From the NCBI GenBank assembly GCA_000328365.1, contig KB309082.1, positions 38,793 through 102,792 of the forward strand: a stretch of 64,000 nt of DNA, given 5' to 3'. The notes below the pieces were generated by a model that was not told the origin of the DNA, searched no databases, and was given only the letters and a program-made list of their open reading frames with translations. Positions 39,401-54,400 of the stretch are shown piece by piece. Numbering within the stretch: the first letter of the stretch is position 1; each line of letters opens with the position of its first letter. Made by a program: the position numbers and the translations under genes. The DNA comes from Capitella teleta (taxonomy: Eukaryota > Annelida > Polychaeta > Capitellidae).

Positions 39401-42400
39401 GGTCGCCACATGAAGCGACGCTGGATTTGAGTAAATCGATAACTGGTTTTCTGAAGCGAATAATGATCGTGATTGCCAATAAAGTTAATTTTTGGCCCGA
39501 ACGAAAGAGAGCTACAGGTAGCAATCAATCAGCAATCTTGGAGCGAAAGCGGGTAATGAATCGATAAACAGACGACTCACGAGAACAGAGTTGCATGGCA
39601 GATATCATCATCACCGAAAGCCACTCGGATGTGAGCAGGTACAGCAGCCATGTTGTCTGATTGCTGCATACAACTGCGCGGACTTGAGGCACCCTTAACA
39701 CCTCTCTCGTGGAGAAAGGTGTGCTCCCACATGAATATTCATGAGGGTGTAATCCGACCAGGACTGCAGATTGCTCGCTGCTGTATGCACTCCATTCGAT
39801 ACATTTGCAAAACGAGCGCGGTTGAGACAATTTAGAACGACAGAACAGAGCCCCACAAAGATCAGTAGAACTGATGACACGGCGAATTTTCAATCTCTCG
39901 GCGGTAACCGCACACCGAGCACGAGCGAGTGACGTCACCGAGACTACGCTCGGGTGGCACACGTCGCCAAGGACGATTATTGCCAATTCTGAGAGGGCAG
40001 AGGCAGCGAAATTGGCGCGGGATGAGCGGGCTCTCCCGGGAAGGGTGTAAGTCATGAAGGATGCGATTAGGAGGCCGGAGTCGACTGCGCATGCTCCTCG
40101 ATCATCGTTGGAATATTCAGCACGAGGGCTCATTCGGTTGTGCTGTCGACATTGAACGTGACGATGTAGTTGGAGGAAGGACGGAGCGAGTTAAGCATGC
40201 ATGAGCAATGAACGAGAGCATTGCAGCAGTATATATTATATTCGTAGCCAAAGGATTCGCCGTGGCGCACTCCCGCCTCTTAAATATTTGATCAGGGACG
40301 CTCAACGCGATCTACCAGCGAGCTGACGGATGATAGATCGACGGTCCAGTTGGGCTGGCCGATCGCTAGTCGGGCGTTGAATGAAGGCGATTGAGGTGCA
40401 CGTTTGAGCCCATTGTTATCAGGAGTATCATCGCTCAGGCGAAAGAAATGTATCTACTGGAAGGCGCGCGTGATCCTGACGCCTTTGCTTCAAGGTCAGA
40501 TATGCATGCGAGTGGTCAGCCTCGCCGGGTAGGATATCAGCGTATGCCCATCAATATTGCAGAACGATGCCAATGACACGCGCGCATGTGACGATATAGT
40601 GCCTGAAGGAGTGAAATCTGCTAAAGCGTCGTATCTACGCACAATGGGATCATGAAGGGGCAGAGGCGGCGTCCATCTCACCGCATGTCATCCTTAGGAC
40701 TCAAAGCGGCGCTCTGCTCTGACCAGATCGCTCATTCCATAGATCGTTGCGTCGCTTTATTGACGCCGACGACTCTTCAATCGACAAGAGAGTGTCGTTT
40801 ATGGCGATATAAATATTCATGCGATGTCGACCACACAAGCAACGCCTGCATATCCGCACCGCCATTGAATGATTCTTGATTGATCAATTAAGCAGCGTGA
40901 TTCAGAGGACAGGCATAGATCACTAGGCACTTGCTGCTTTGAACTTCAAAAAGATGGTTGGGTTACATAATTGCATTGGTCCATTGTCAGTGCTCGTCTA
41001 AAGCAATTAAATCGAGGCTCTTTGTGGGGACAATTTCAAGCGAGACAGTTTACCTGCGGGAAATAACCAGATATATATAAAACAAAGAATATAATTTATT
41101 TAATAATGTGGAAAATAGGAAACCAATTATGTGAAAGATTGAGTAATTCATAATTTGAGAGTATCAAATGTGCCGAAATTTTTAAGTTATATATCTCAAC
41201 TCCTTGTCAAATGGATGCAATCTGCTGTTTTGTGTACAAGATGCGATACATTTTAACATTTCATAAAAATAGTATGAGCCAATTAATTTCGAAAAAGAAT
41301 CATGTTTCCAACAATTGTGAGTCGATCTCGAGTTTTCTAATTGACAACCACGGAATTGACGATGTACGAAATGGACACTTTTAAGGAAGGATGATCTGTC
41401 TGGTATATATTATAATCATAAAAAGCTAGTTTCTATATCTGTATAAATACACATAGTATATTTTTCTGAATGGCGCTTTATTACTATTCCAACTGGTATT
41501 TCATTGGCATATTCATTGTTACCATGGTACCCAGCCATTTGAATAAAGCAATTCGTCTTTTTCGCGCCACAGAAGAAAATAAAATGACAAAGCTGAATGA
41601 AACATTGTTTATCGCACTTTCCAGATCATATGGGGTGACTGCGCCGAAGTAGTCAGTGCATCCAACCAATGAAATGCAGATGTATTGTGAGGTTGTGACT
41701 AACCAGGTATTGACATGTGTACATCAATGTACAGGTCATTATGATATTATGATATTATGTCGCCTGTACACTCTCGTTACATACACTGATAGCCACGCCG
41801 ATGAGATAATCATCTCGTCTAATTGGCATCTGGTGGGGCGGGTCAATGAACGCAACAATGAAAGGGCGGCGAGATGGAAGAGGTCAGAAGGTCACGGAAC
41901 ACTACGACAGGCCACAATGACGAGGAAAATATGTATGATACACACAATACGAGTTTACTCATCGTCGAAGATATTACAGAAAAGCTAATAATTATCCAGT
42001 TACCAGGGAGAACGAGTTTCGGGGATGCTGAGCAACAGAGACTGCCTGCCAAGCACAGGAAGAATTCCCGCGCATCTCTTATCTGAGTGATCCAGCGTGA
42101 CCTCCACGCTGACACTGGAGGCTAACTCAGCAAATTACTTTCGCTTGTTCTCGGATTTCTTGCTCGCTTCTTGCGTTGGGTGGAATTGCATCTGAACGTG
42201 TGTTGGGTCGACTCTGGGATTCCGGCATCGCAGAGAGGACGATGTTTTCCGTGCTACGAGCGAGGATATTATGGCTGCAATCTATGGAAGGATCTGCTCA
42301 GATATCTCGCCACCGAGGCAACGAAGGAGACGTTTAAAAAGAATCCAAAAACGTTCAATCATGGACAGTATTTTACGCCTAGAATTCAGTCTTTAACTTG

Positions 42401-45400
42401 TCACCCCTGATAATTTGCTATACATGTGGTATATGTCGTGAATTTTTAGCCCAAGCTCACTACTATTGGTACTAAACACCGAGTAATCAATTTTATGATC
42501 TATGAAAGTATTTTCCACCAATTGATACAACTATAAGCCCATTGAGGCTTCTTTTCGTAATCATACAAATTGTCCAATATTCATCCTTCGTCGGTCAGCA
42601 TATAATGTGAATCCGATGTAATCATTTGTTTGGAAATGAAATGGACCACATTGAACTAATCAACATTTGCCGGTTTCTAAATGAATTTACTGATATATAT
42701 TCAATTTGTAATTGCCAAAATGGTAAAATGCCACTAATCTCCGAAAAATAACTGCCTCGGCTAGCAGATCTTGCGGGGTGATGATACTCTCACGTGAAAG
42801 GGCATTGAAATGTATAGTCACCATGACAACTGAGGAAATGAAGCCATGCGTCTATAATCCAAGACCCACAGGCGGGAAAACTAAGGCTTTACCCGACTAC
42901 AATACACTCGAGTAAATAGGCCCATATGACTCCGAAGTCAAGCATTGTGTAAAGCAAATGTCAGACGAAAAACCCGCACGCACGCCAGTACAATTGACCG
43001 TCGCTTGCGATATGGCTTCGATGTCGTGCTTTCAACGACGCAATAGAACGAAACACTCGACCATAGCACGACCAATTGGACGCCGATCAACAAGCCGGTT
43101 TGCCGCCACGCCTCTCTCTCTCTCTCTGTCTCTTCACGCGTCTCCGATTTCTGAGCTCGTTCTGATAAACAAAAAAGGCGGTTTAGAACGCACGCACGTT
43201 CGGAGCACAGCGCAGATATTTTCACACAGAAGACCTACTAAATCTCATGCAATGCAACATCCTTTGTTCCCGAATGTCTCTTCAAGGAAATAGGTGGCAT
43301 CGTAGAAACCAAGAGAGGCATATGGGATGTGACATACATACCAATCCGCTGGGACAAATCAACAGGAATCCGTTTGAAACCATTATAAATTTGGCCCATA
43401 ATACGAAACGGTGGATGTTTTGGGGAGACTGATCTGAGAGCAAAGTTAAATTTCCACGTAGGGGGATGTCACGGGATGGGCAGTGGTACCATCAGACGGA
43501 AGGGGAAGGGAGAGGGGGAGGGAAGGGCGTGCAATCGGAAGGGGATTGCGGGCCATCCGTCATTCGGCGATTGTTCGAGTTGATTGATCCCGAGCAAAAA
43601 CATGAATTCATATTGCGCTTTATATGAATATAAAGCATGCATAGTGGTCATCCCGGTTATGCCGTTATTGGATGTGCCATAGAACACGTGGGTGGCTGAG
43701 CGATATAGCACACTCAACAGCATATATTGCAACAAGCGGATGCATGTTATATGACATCAATGAGATGGGTGAATAGATACTAGTATGTTAGGTCATTGGC
43801 CGATTGGGCGACTTGAGGTAGTGCAGTGCTGTAAGGGAAGAGGGAAGAGGTAGGAGGGAACAGGAGGAGGAGGCAGGTAGGAGTTATGAGTTATGACCTC
43901 ATTCACAAGACATGACGCTGCTGGAGTCGCTTTCAAAGTCACTGACTGACTTTGATCCTCCGCCGCAACGGGATCTCACCGGCTAATCACTCAGGCCTCG
44001 CCTCAATTAGGCCAGTGTCAAAGGTCAGTGCAGGAGATTTCACCTACGCTTCTGACGTCATTATACCCTTCTTCCGGTCGTCGGTGGCGGCAAAACTCAG
44101 CAACAAGAAACTTAATTGAATTTTAATTTGGCGAAACTATGGAAACATGAGACGATATTGTTAAAGGTGGGGGGGGGGGGGGGAGAGAACTGCATTGGAC
44201 AACAGCCCCACTGAACAGTCCTGTAATTATAGGTACATACATTGTCACAACAATCGGGTGGTTGCACAAAGACAGTTGCGCAAGGTGTATGATTGAATCC
44301 AGTCAACTTGTGCCGCGACCCAAGAATGCCTGCGTCGGTGTAGAGGAGAGGGGTGGGGTGACGCAGGACATATCGTTCGAGCAGCACACGTATATGTATG
44401 GGTAGTATCGTAAGTATCATAAGTATGGATGCATTGGCTGATGTGAAGACAACCGCCCTTTCGATCGGTCAGCATTAAAGCGACGCCCGTGTGAAATGGG
44501 ACGGTGCACGCTGCATACACTTTTGGATCTGGAAGATATGTCAGAGTGTAAAACAAGCGAGTATTGATTCGGAATACGGGGATGCGTCTGCAATAAAGCA
44601 GCGACGGCAGAGGCAACCGTCACAGCGTGGGCGTTATCTCTGTCAACGGCGGCGGCGGCACTGCCCAGCAGATGATCTGTTGGCGACTGATATTCACGGG
44701 AAAGAAAGAAATATTCTCCATACAATCAACGTCATCGCCTTGTAACATCTCGACTTGCGCAGCACACACCGAAGCAGAATGTCGTGAGGGCGTTCGTTCC
44801 ATTTTCCTTATCAACATGAACAGCAACACCGCTTCAACACGAGACTCTCATCATTGTAAGCAAAAAGGAGGTGGCGGTGGATGAGGATGGGGAGGAGAAA
44901 GAGGGGGAGGGGTGGGTTTGATTGCATAAGAGGGCGCATGCACTGATCAAAGAAGAACCCAGATTAGGCTGAGCACTCTACGTGGCACTGATCTCCGCTG
45001 CTCGATCCGAGCGAGCACATCTCTGGATCAATGTTAAGTGCTCACAGCCTTTGTAATGATCACATGACCAAACAACACAGAGAGCCCCGGATAATCGCAT
45101 TCACGCGACCCTCCTCGGAAGAGGACGAAGCCCTCACGAGGACGCATGCGCAGTTGGACAGGGAGGGGGCACCCCCTCTGCTAGCTGATCAAGTGCAAGG
45201 TGTTGAGGACCCTCGTCCACATCGACCACGGTGTGACTGAAGACAGCTCTTCAGAAGGCGCCCAGGCGAAGGACAATGAGCTCACGTCTAATGAATGCAT
45301 ACAGAGCAGGTTAAGCAAGCCAGAGCAGACAGGGCAGCCACGGTGATTGGCATCGAACACGATGCAAATCTCTGTCCTGCCTTCTGATACCATAATCACA

Positions 45401-48400
45401 GATGCGAATGTGCATTCAGCATCTCCTCAACCCATCAACATGGACATTACTCTCTGTTTAATGCGCCCGTCCTTCCCGCCCAGACAAGCCGGCGACTCGA
45501 CAGATTCACACACGTGCAGAATTCAGAACTTCTATTTGAGGCCGGATAGTCTAATTGCAAAGGCTGACGACCACACGCGTGACGTGGACAACACACTGCT
45601 CCAGACCCGCACAATGTGACCACAGTCACCTGAAAAGTGTCATTTGGCCGCTTGCTATAATCGCTCAAGTCGATGCGTGCTTCGATGAGAAAGGGAGGGG
45701 GATCTTTGAGCAGGTGATGGGAAGCGCTAACGACATCCTGCTACGTCCACACAAGCGAACATTATGTCACCGAACGCGCAATTAAGAGAATGATTCAATT
45801 ATTCATCGCCTTGGCGTCGCATAATGGGACTTGATCTGATAAAGTACGACCAATCGACAGGAGAGAAACAACCCAACGCCTGACCGCAATTCATTTCCAT
45901 TACTCTGAGCTAATAGCAAAGGCCGCTCTGTTTTATTGGCTCTAGGCCATCCGAAGCCTGTACAACGAGCGACATGTAGCAGGCGGACGAGCTCCTTTTG
46001 GGGGAGGGATGAGGGAGGAGGGTGCTGCACTTGAGTGCAAGCTCATGTTGCTCGCCTGATCTGCCTCGAGGCTCGGCAGGATGCACCAGGAGGTCACGTA
46101 GTGCACGCCAATCCAATTTTAATAAACTTTACCCCAATCCACCGTGGCTGCAATTTTGCCCCCTGCTAAGCAGTCCTTTCACCGGGAGAACGCTGACATC
46201 GACGCGTCGCTTTCAATCCAGATCACTCGCATGCACTTATTGACTGTTCGTACAGAATTAGCGCAAATGAATGCACATTTCCTGGTGAGCATGCACTGGT
46301 AGTCTACGGCGGCCACACCTTGACAAACCTACAATCTTACCTGTTGTGCATCCCCAATTAATCAGACAACAAAGACAGGTGAGGCCAGCTATAATGGCCG
46401 ACTCACTTGGGCTCGGCGGACGAATGGATGGCTTTGTAGGCGCCGGAGTCGTCCGTCGGTAGGCTGACGTCGACTGACGAAGACCGCTTCTGCTGAGGCA
46501 CGGCCAAACGTTGATCGTCAACGGATCCACGCCGACCACTCGACTTGGCGTTGTCATCTCGCATGCAGGCGACGTCGACAGACGATGATCGAGGCTTGAA
46601 GAGGGGGACCTGCAACGTGACGACGTTGCTAGCACAGCTGTCGACGCTGCTCTCGCCGCTCAAGCAGCGAGGTGAAGGGGTCGCCGTGGATGACGGTGAG
46701 CGGTTGTTACGAGTGCTGGATTCAATGTCCTGCTGGATCAGCCCCTGGATCTCCTGGGAATCCCAACCAAAGTGCTGCTTTGTTCGAACCAGTTTGCGTC
46801 GCAGTAATCCAGGGCTTTTGGTCTGCGCTTTCGGGGAGGGGGGTGCTGGTGAAGTCGCTTCTTGCTTCACAGCATCCTCCTCCTCCTCATCATCATCATC
46901 ATCATCTTCGTCGTCACCACTGCTTTCAGATGACGACGAGCAGTTCCAAAAGTCGTCATCACGAGGACGACTGCAGCTCTCACTGCCTGGGGATGACTGC
47001 GGCGAGCCTTCGTGGCTCGAGAGAGACTCCAAGTGAATGCAGTGCACGCAGAGTCGAGGAATCTCCAGCGAACGACGCCTAAAGTATTTAGGAACATCGA
47101 GAAACGAGTAATTCACTTCACGATCTGAGACGTAGTTGTCATCGGAAGAGCCAGCATCCAAGGATTTAGAGATAGGCACACTGAGCGTATTGTTGACATT
47201 CAGCTCTTCTTGGTGCAGAGTGCTCGCATCGAAGGACGAAGATCGAATCCTGGGGTGTTGGGGCACCTTCAAGGTAACCACGTCTTGCACATCACTGACC
47301 TCCGTTGAGCCTGTCGAGGAACCAGTGCTGGTGAGAGAGTGGGTCTTGGCTTTGCATCTGGGCGACGGAGGGGTGGCCGACTTGCTTCTCCGCCACCTGC
47401 CCTTAGGAGATCCCGTACTCTCAACGCTGCTTCCAGCTGAGATACTGGAGTCAACAGCTTTTTGCCGAGGAAGACGCAACTTTGGAAACTCGATGGATGG
47501 TGACTGAGAGCGAGTCTTGCTGCCTTGTTTGCGGAAAAACCTGTTCATGTTGCCGATGGGTTTCACCGGAGCTTCAACGGACGCGCTGCAGCCGATGAGC
47601 AGTCCGCTGCATCTACACACATGTTTGAATCAGAACGAACGCGCATGCGCTGTCAAGAACGGCATTCAGTGATCAGATTTGCCATTCGAGGGGAACGCAG
47701 ACACCAGGTGGCAGATCGTCGTCGTCTTCGTCAGTGGGCAACGGAGGACGAGGTCGAAGCGATCGAGGAGCACCGTTCGCCGCCGTTTCTTCTTCTTCAC
47801 TGCCTCGAAGTAGACGCCAGAGCGGCAGGAAAGCAACTGACTGCACGTGACATCGCAGTGGCACGCACACGATGCAGCAGACGCACTGCAGCGGGCCAGC
47901 AACGCACCCGATGAGCCGCCACCGACGCCGCCTCGGAGCAAGCCAGCAAATCGCATTGTTCGACATGCAAGCAACAGGCGACGGTACCAGGAGATGGGAC
48001 AGCAGACGAAAGCTGACCTTCACCCCACTAAAGTGTCCCAAGCAGAGATTACTGATTAACGAGTGTCGCTGAGGGATCAATTCACAGAACAGGCGACAAA
48101 TGGGAAATGTTGACAACAGGCAAGAAGAGTGACTACATGTGTGCATGCGATGAGGTAGATGACATCTGGCCAGGGAAGCCCTCTATCAGATTAATTATCA
48201 TTACTTGTATCACGAGCCAAATGCCTAGTCAGCATGCAGCTTCATAAATCTGTCGACATTGACATGTAACAGAGGGTCGTCTGCTTTGTGCTACATGTCC
48301 TATATCGACTGATCAGTATGTGTGTAAGGGTCTTTCCTGTAGCCACAAACCACATCAAAGCTCAACTTTGACTGTTCACCGTGGGCGGAGGATGCAATAA

Positions 48401-51400
48401 GAACGGAATATACGATTCAGCACAGAACAGCGAAATGGACACCCAGACCAAGAACACTGCGCAAGGCGAACCGAGAAGAACAAACTTCGGCCGGCCCAAC
48501 CGGAAACATTCGGCCAGCGAGGGCGGAAGTGGGCACCGCGGCCAGGACCACTTCCGGTCATAAAAGGCCGATAATGTCAATCGATGTTGGTGTGATTCCG
48601 AAATTAAGTCGCGTCTCAGAGGCGGAAAGGGGGATGCTCCAATGTGAGCCATGGCCCATGATGGAATATTTAGCCCCCTCCCCCAGTTCCCACCTGCTCC
48701 ACCACGCGTACCTACATAGATACATCACACGCCCCCTCAGTGATCAGTGGTCATCTTAGCCATGATTTCCCCAGCGTGATGACCGAGTGATGAGATGAGC
48801 GTCACTGAGGAGTGCTTCGAGGACCAAGAGGCTCGGTTCGACCGCAAAATAACGGCTCGACCCCATTAGCGACGTCGCGGCAACCGCCGCCGGTGCTGGT
48901 CGAAACGAGCCCGATCGAGATTTCGATGAAGGAAATCGAAATCGAATGTCTTGCCCTCAAGGCGAAATGATCGACGCACGCAGCCTAAAAGCCTTCGATT
49001 GTAGAATCAACACAATTACGGGGGCCATTCGCGGAAGTTGAGCATGAAACTGGCCGGCGATGAACAAGCAATGACTGCCTCTGTCGACATGAACACCGTC
49101 CTGAGCAACACGACACTCCGAAGATGCGACGTTCTCACTCTTACTAAGATAATTATGCACAGCATACATGCATAACGAAGAGTTCACGTATCCGATGTGC
49201 TATAGTAAGCTGTATACCAGCCGTTCGCTGGTCAGGTGGCCTGAATTATTGTTCTATATATATATATAGCGCAAACCCTGACCCTAACTCTAACGCTATT
49301 ATACGTAAGCCTACGTCAGTGCGCTGACGTCAGATCAGCAGTTAACGGTCCAAGAAAGCGCCCTTTGTTCGCGTATCAGCTAGGTTATTCTCGTTTTGAA
49401 TGCTGTCAAACGCGAGGTCCGTTTTTGGATGTACATTCTTGATACAAGACTTGAAAGACGAGTCGCGCAAAGCGGCGCCGTCGCCACCCGCAAGGACTCC
49501 TCAAATTCCAAACGCTGTTTGCTTTGCTCTGCCGCGACGCTGAGGATCGACTGATGGCAGGGGAGAGAGGGTGTGGGGTTAGTGGGGAGAAGGAGGGGGA
49601 AGACGCGGGGGCGGAGGATTGAATCGACGATTGAAATCCATCTAACACGATTGGGGAACGGAAGAATGAGATGGAGGCAGTGGAGACAAATCGGGTCTTA
49701 AAGCCCTTCCATTATGCACGCGATGTCATAAAACTTTGACTCCTTCTGCTCGCGACCCTTGCCGATGAAATATGCATGGCGTAGTGCCGTCGACCCGGCT
49801 TTCTGCATCTAGCACTGTACGTATTCATGCAAGGCCCCATTGCTTAAGCACACCACCGAGAACTGTTTCCTCACTGCCAACGACAATCTGGTCGCGAACA
49901 GGTGTGGACTGGCTCTCTCCGTCAAATGTCTAAGTGGCCCCAAGAGGAGACGAGATGGAATCTGAGGGGTTATGGCATGGCGCTGTGCATTTCAATCATT
50001 TCATTCGCTTGCCGCTGACATTGACCCAAGGCACAAATGAAATCAAAAGCTATCAATCAGCAAAACAGCGTTGTTCGTCACTGAGGAATCGTGCGTGATT
50101 CGTAACCTCAATAACTGCATGCAGCTTAATCAACGTCACACGTTGAGGCAGCATCCGAATCTGAAGTCGTCGACTCAAGAGATGCATGACATCGACGTAA
50201 TTTCGTCAGTTCTCAAAAGGAAACGCGATTCACGGAAAATGGGGAGGACGAAGGGAGGGAAGAGAAACAATCAATACGAAAACACACCTGAGACAACAGG
50301 TGGGGTCGGAGGAGGAGGTAGGGGAGGAGGAAGATTGATAGGAGCAGGAGGATGTCACACGGGTCCATCTGAGCGAATGCTGCGTTGCCCGCCACGTGGC
50401 GATGAGGCACCCGAGCGTCGTTCACTCATTCATAAGACGATCATCACCTGCCGGAAGTGACGTCTCATGAGGTTATAATGGCAACAGCGGAAAGGGGTGG
50501 AGGGGGTGTCCCGGGACGCGAGTTCCAATCATGTAGTGGAGTCGCCATTTGCATCGGCAAACACCGACAGGGGGCGCTTCGGGTGTTTGCTCACTCAGCC
50601 GATGGCCACCAGGGGACGCCACTGCGCATCTGCGTCGCATACATTTCGAGAGTGAGGCTAAAAAGGTGCCAGTGTTTGTCGTTCAACCCACGCCCATCTC
50701 CATCCCATGCAGAAATTCATGCCGCTGCTTGCTCTGTTGCTCCGTTTGGAGAAGATCTCTGCGTAGATCGGATTGGAACCAATGGTTCATGTGACCCGTT
50801 CGACATCTATTAGAACATAACTCTGGTTCAAAGAAGAAGCATTAAGGTTATCAGTCGAGAGTCTGTGACGTCACCAATTAATGTACAAAGCATCTTTGGT
50901 ACAAAGCAGGTGAACGTATATATTCGCCCAATTCACAAAGTCTTACAATTAAAATTGACTTCCTTACTGCATCAAAGGTGTGCTCCATTCGAACAGAGAA
51001 ACATTGAGAGAAAAGGGGTATCCTTAGCCGTCAACAACAAACGCTTTTAATGACGGCTACTTCGTCTCGGTAAACCGTACAGGATTAATAATGCAAGTGA
51101 GGTAGAACGAAGGGGTCAAGTCGGACGGAGCTCAATGGACCTCACGAGTCATGATGCTGAACTTCAAAAGAAACAAAAAAAATCTATGATAACCTCAAGA
51201 ATCAAGATGCTGCATTCCTCGATCAGTATAACAGATGGCAAGTGTAATTTGCACGGCAGGTATCAGCCGATACCACAGAAGCCCACTGCTTGTGAATTGT
51301 GATCAACGACAGACAACCATTCTGTCCGAGGGTACATTGATGAAATTTCACGCCCTGTTGCTCTGTCCAACAGAAAACACATCCGGGCAATTCAACATCT

Positions 51401-54400
51401 CAACGTGACAACGCTTCCATTCCTTCCTAGTAACAAACTCTGGAATTCTTATAGCAACGACGTCAATGCCCTAGATACCCTATTCTCCGGATCTGAGTCC
51501 GGTGGAGCATGTGTGGGATGAGCGACGGCCAGAAGGGGGAGAGCTCCAGCAACAATATCTGATGCGCGTTTTGCCTTCATTCGTTTATCTGGAGGACCAC
51601 CAAGAAAATACCGTGACCATATCGATAGTGAGTGGATCGTCAGTAGTCACCACTCGTCCGAGCGAATATTGCGCGTTTCTTGTGAACGGCCAATTGAACG
51701 GAGTATCCATCGATGTGACGTTATGATATGGAGGACTCGATAACATAATTAAATAAGGAACTATAGAACTAGGGAGACGTAGAGTTTCTAAGTGCTTATT
51801 GTGACAAAACAAATGGAGAGAGTAATTAAAAGAAGAAAGAAAAAATAAACGAAACAAATGAGGAAATAATTTGAGATTATAAATGTATAATGCAATCAGG
51901 ACGAAAATCATAACGTTTTACGTAAATAAGCATTGGCAATCTTTAATGTCTCATATCATGTAAAATGTTGATCTGACACCAAATATGTCAATTATAAAAA
52001 TACAGGCCTACATTATATCTACACATTGATGTGATTTGATTTCAATTAAAAACTGACCATTACGAAGCAAGATATGCGCTAAATTAGGTTATGACCGTAT
52101 TTGGACATTCACAGATTGCTACAAAGGCACAGTGAATTATTGTTATAGATCGACCAGACACTATAAGAGCAATGCTTTGTGTTAAATTAACTGTAATGTA
52201 TGGATATCATGCCTTATAAGATGAAGAAACGCTATAACGACCTTAACCTTAGAATTACATAATTGAAAATTATAATTAGATAGAAAGATCATACAATCAA
52301 CTATCATTGAAATTTACAGCCTGATATCGTGTTTGACAAAGAAGTTATATATTACATGTAGTTTGAAAAATAACATTTTCACAATTTCGACTATAATCAC
52401 TATTAGCCTATTAGGCAATATAAATGATGCTACTGAACATGCAAAAAATGAAGCTCACTTTCTTTGGAAATGACGCATTGAACAATTTAACGAAAAAAAA
52501 TTAGAACGTTATGACCAGTATTGAATGAGATAGAGGCAATCAAACTTGTCATTTATTTATTTATGGTAATTAATTTCGACCTTGCCCTTTGACCTTTTGA
52601 CCAACAAAATGCTTTCGGACACGAATATTTTCATACTTGACAGACGTCAGAAAATCGAATGATGAAACATTGTTAGTTACGGAGACACGGTTGACCAAGA
52701 AGCGTACACGGGAAAGAAAAAAAAAATAGTATTAAAAAAAAAGAAAAAAAAAAAAGAAAAAAAAAGCAATAGTTTTTTTTCTATAAAAAAACGTCAACGT
52801 CACAAAACTCCAAAACACGATTTTCTTCTGAACATTTTTTTTTAAATATTCTGATGGATACATGTCATGTATTATTTGGAAATGTTCGCTTTTGTTTGCG
52901 TTCAGTACAAGTAAGTTGTAACCCCGGCGTCGAAGTTCTGCTATCGTCCGAGGAATGAATAAGCTCAGAGGTTCATAACGTCCTGGAATCGTTATGATTC
53001 TAAGTTATGCGTTATGATGGCTAAATCGGCCATTCTCCTTAGAAGTACGTTCTCCGTTTTCACACTAAGTCTTCCAACAAAATGACGCAAGCCCGAGAAT
53101 GAATTCACGGGGCTGTGGGAGGCAGTTTGTATGATGCAAATAATTAACGCAAATCTGATATCTAATCTCACTGTGCAATGCTTGCACTTTTCGCTGGAAT
53201 TAAACCGGATCCGTTCGTTGCCTCACAATCAGGGTTCATCGACCTTTCCTCAAAAGAATACACGAGAAATATGATAAACGGAATAATTATGTTAGATGTT
53301 AAATTAATTCAGATCCTTCAGCCAAATGACTTCAGGGATGGAGTGAGCGAGCAATCAGTCTCGTCTATCTTTAATATCACCGACTACAAAAGACGCAGCT
53401 CAAAGCCAGTCATTTGCGTGAAATCAAGGTCGTTACCAAGGTAACAACATTGTTCAAAGCCTGCACGGGATAGACGATCTGTAATATTTGCCGTTGATAA
53501 CTTGACACACACATGCACACCGTTCAGGTTGCAATGTCTTACAAAGGCAAAGGTGCTCAGGTGTGATCTAATTAAGCGGGAGAATGAAGGTAGACTCAAT
53601 GACCAAGCGATCACTATATATCAGATTGGATTCACTTTGGCGTATAAAACAAGGCCAGCAGCGTTAGCAGCGAAGGTGAGCTTCTAATTACCTGGTGACA
53701 TAACGATACAGGGTAGGCCACTCACCGCGTCCGTCGCTTACGATTGAACATGTTCACAATAGCAGGCTAGCAGCTATCCCGAATGCGACTGAACACTGCC
53801 TTCGTCGACCAAAGCCAAATTTAACTCATATCCTTCGGCGGCCAGAGTCGTGATTCTTCAGCTGCAGATGTGGGTATTACGCGTACAAAGAGAGCTCATA
53901 TTTAGGTTACGAGAAGAGTCGCGATTGTGGTGTCCAATCGATCATGGCGGAAGTGTGGATGGCGTTATCTCAAGTGGGTGGTGTTCCTTAAACCACAGCG
54001 CTGGCTCACGTGAGTTACAAGATTCATGAATTAACCGAGGGTCGCTGTTCATTACAGAAGGCGATCGAGGTTTCAAGAGGCCAAGGCGTTTCCCTGTCCG
54101 TCATACGCGCTGATGAGAGGCCTTTCGAAAGCACACGACACCGGTGTGAATACTCAGAGCGCTGATTGAATCGTTAGATTACCGGAGGAGCACTGTACCC
54201 GGCCGTGTTGGACGCCATCGATCAACTTGTGCCTCATAATTCATACCATCACACAAGACCAGATCAGAACAGGTGAAATTGGCGTGCAACATATGAAATA
54301 AACTATTGTCGGCTGCCTCAATGTCTGACGAGGCATGGAGGTACTGTATACGACTCTTTGCGGTGTAACCATAGAGAGATAAGGGTCAGATTCCTTGGGA

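Larger units (their letters stand above)
38262..46406. other. DGK intron between exons 1b and 2
   Basis: 8.1 kb. It holds short low-complexity tracts, a TGACGTCA at 39930-39937 in a GC-richer stretch, and several open frames up to 202 codons with no splice or family support. No further exon recognised. Confidence 0.6.

Noticed and set aside
39525-40133. 202-codon minus-strand open frame in the DGK intron
   Set aside because: No family similarity, no supporting splice sites, and it lies in a GC-richer stretch where long open frames arise by chance. Possibly promoter-like DNA instead.
44112-44616. Overlapping minus-strand frames of 102-123 codons
   Set aside because: Low-complexity composition with no splice support and no similarity.
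47666-48146. Acidic minus-strand frame just upstream of exon 1b
   Set aside because: It has no in-frame link to exon 1b, and the in-frame stop before the exon 1b ATG argues against a longer coding exon.
49268-49300. Interstitial telomere-like CCCTGACCCTAACTCTAACG
   Set aside because: Only about three imperfect units, within chance expectation.
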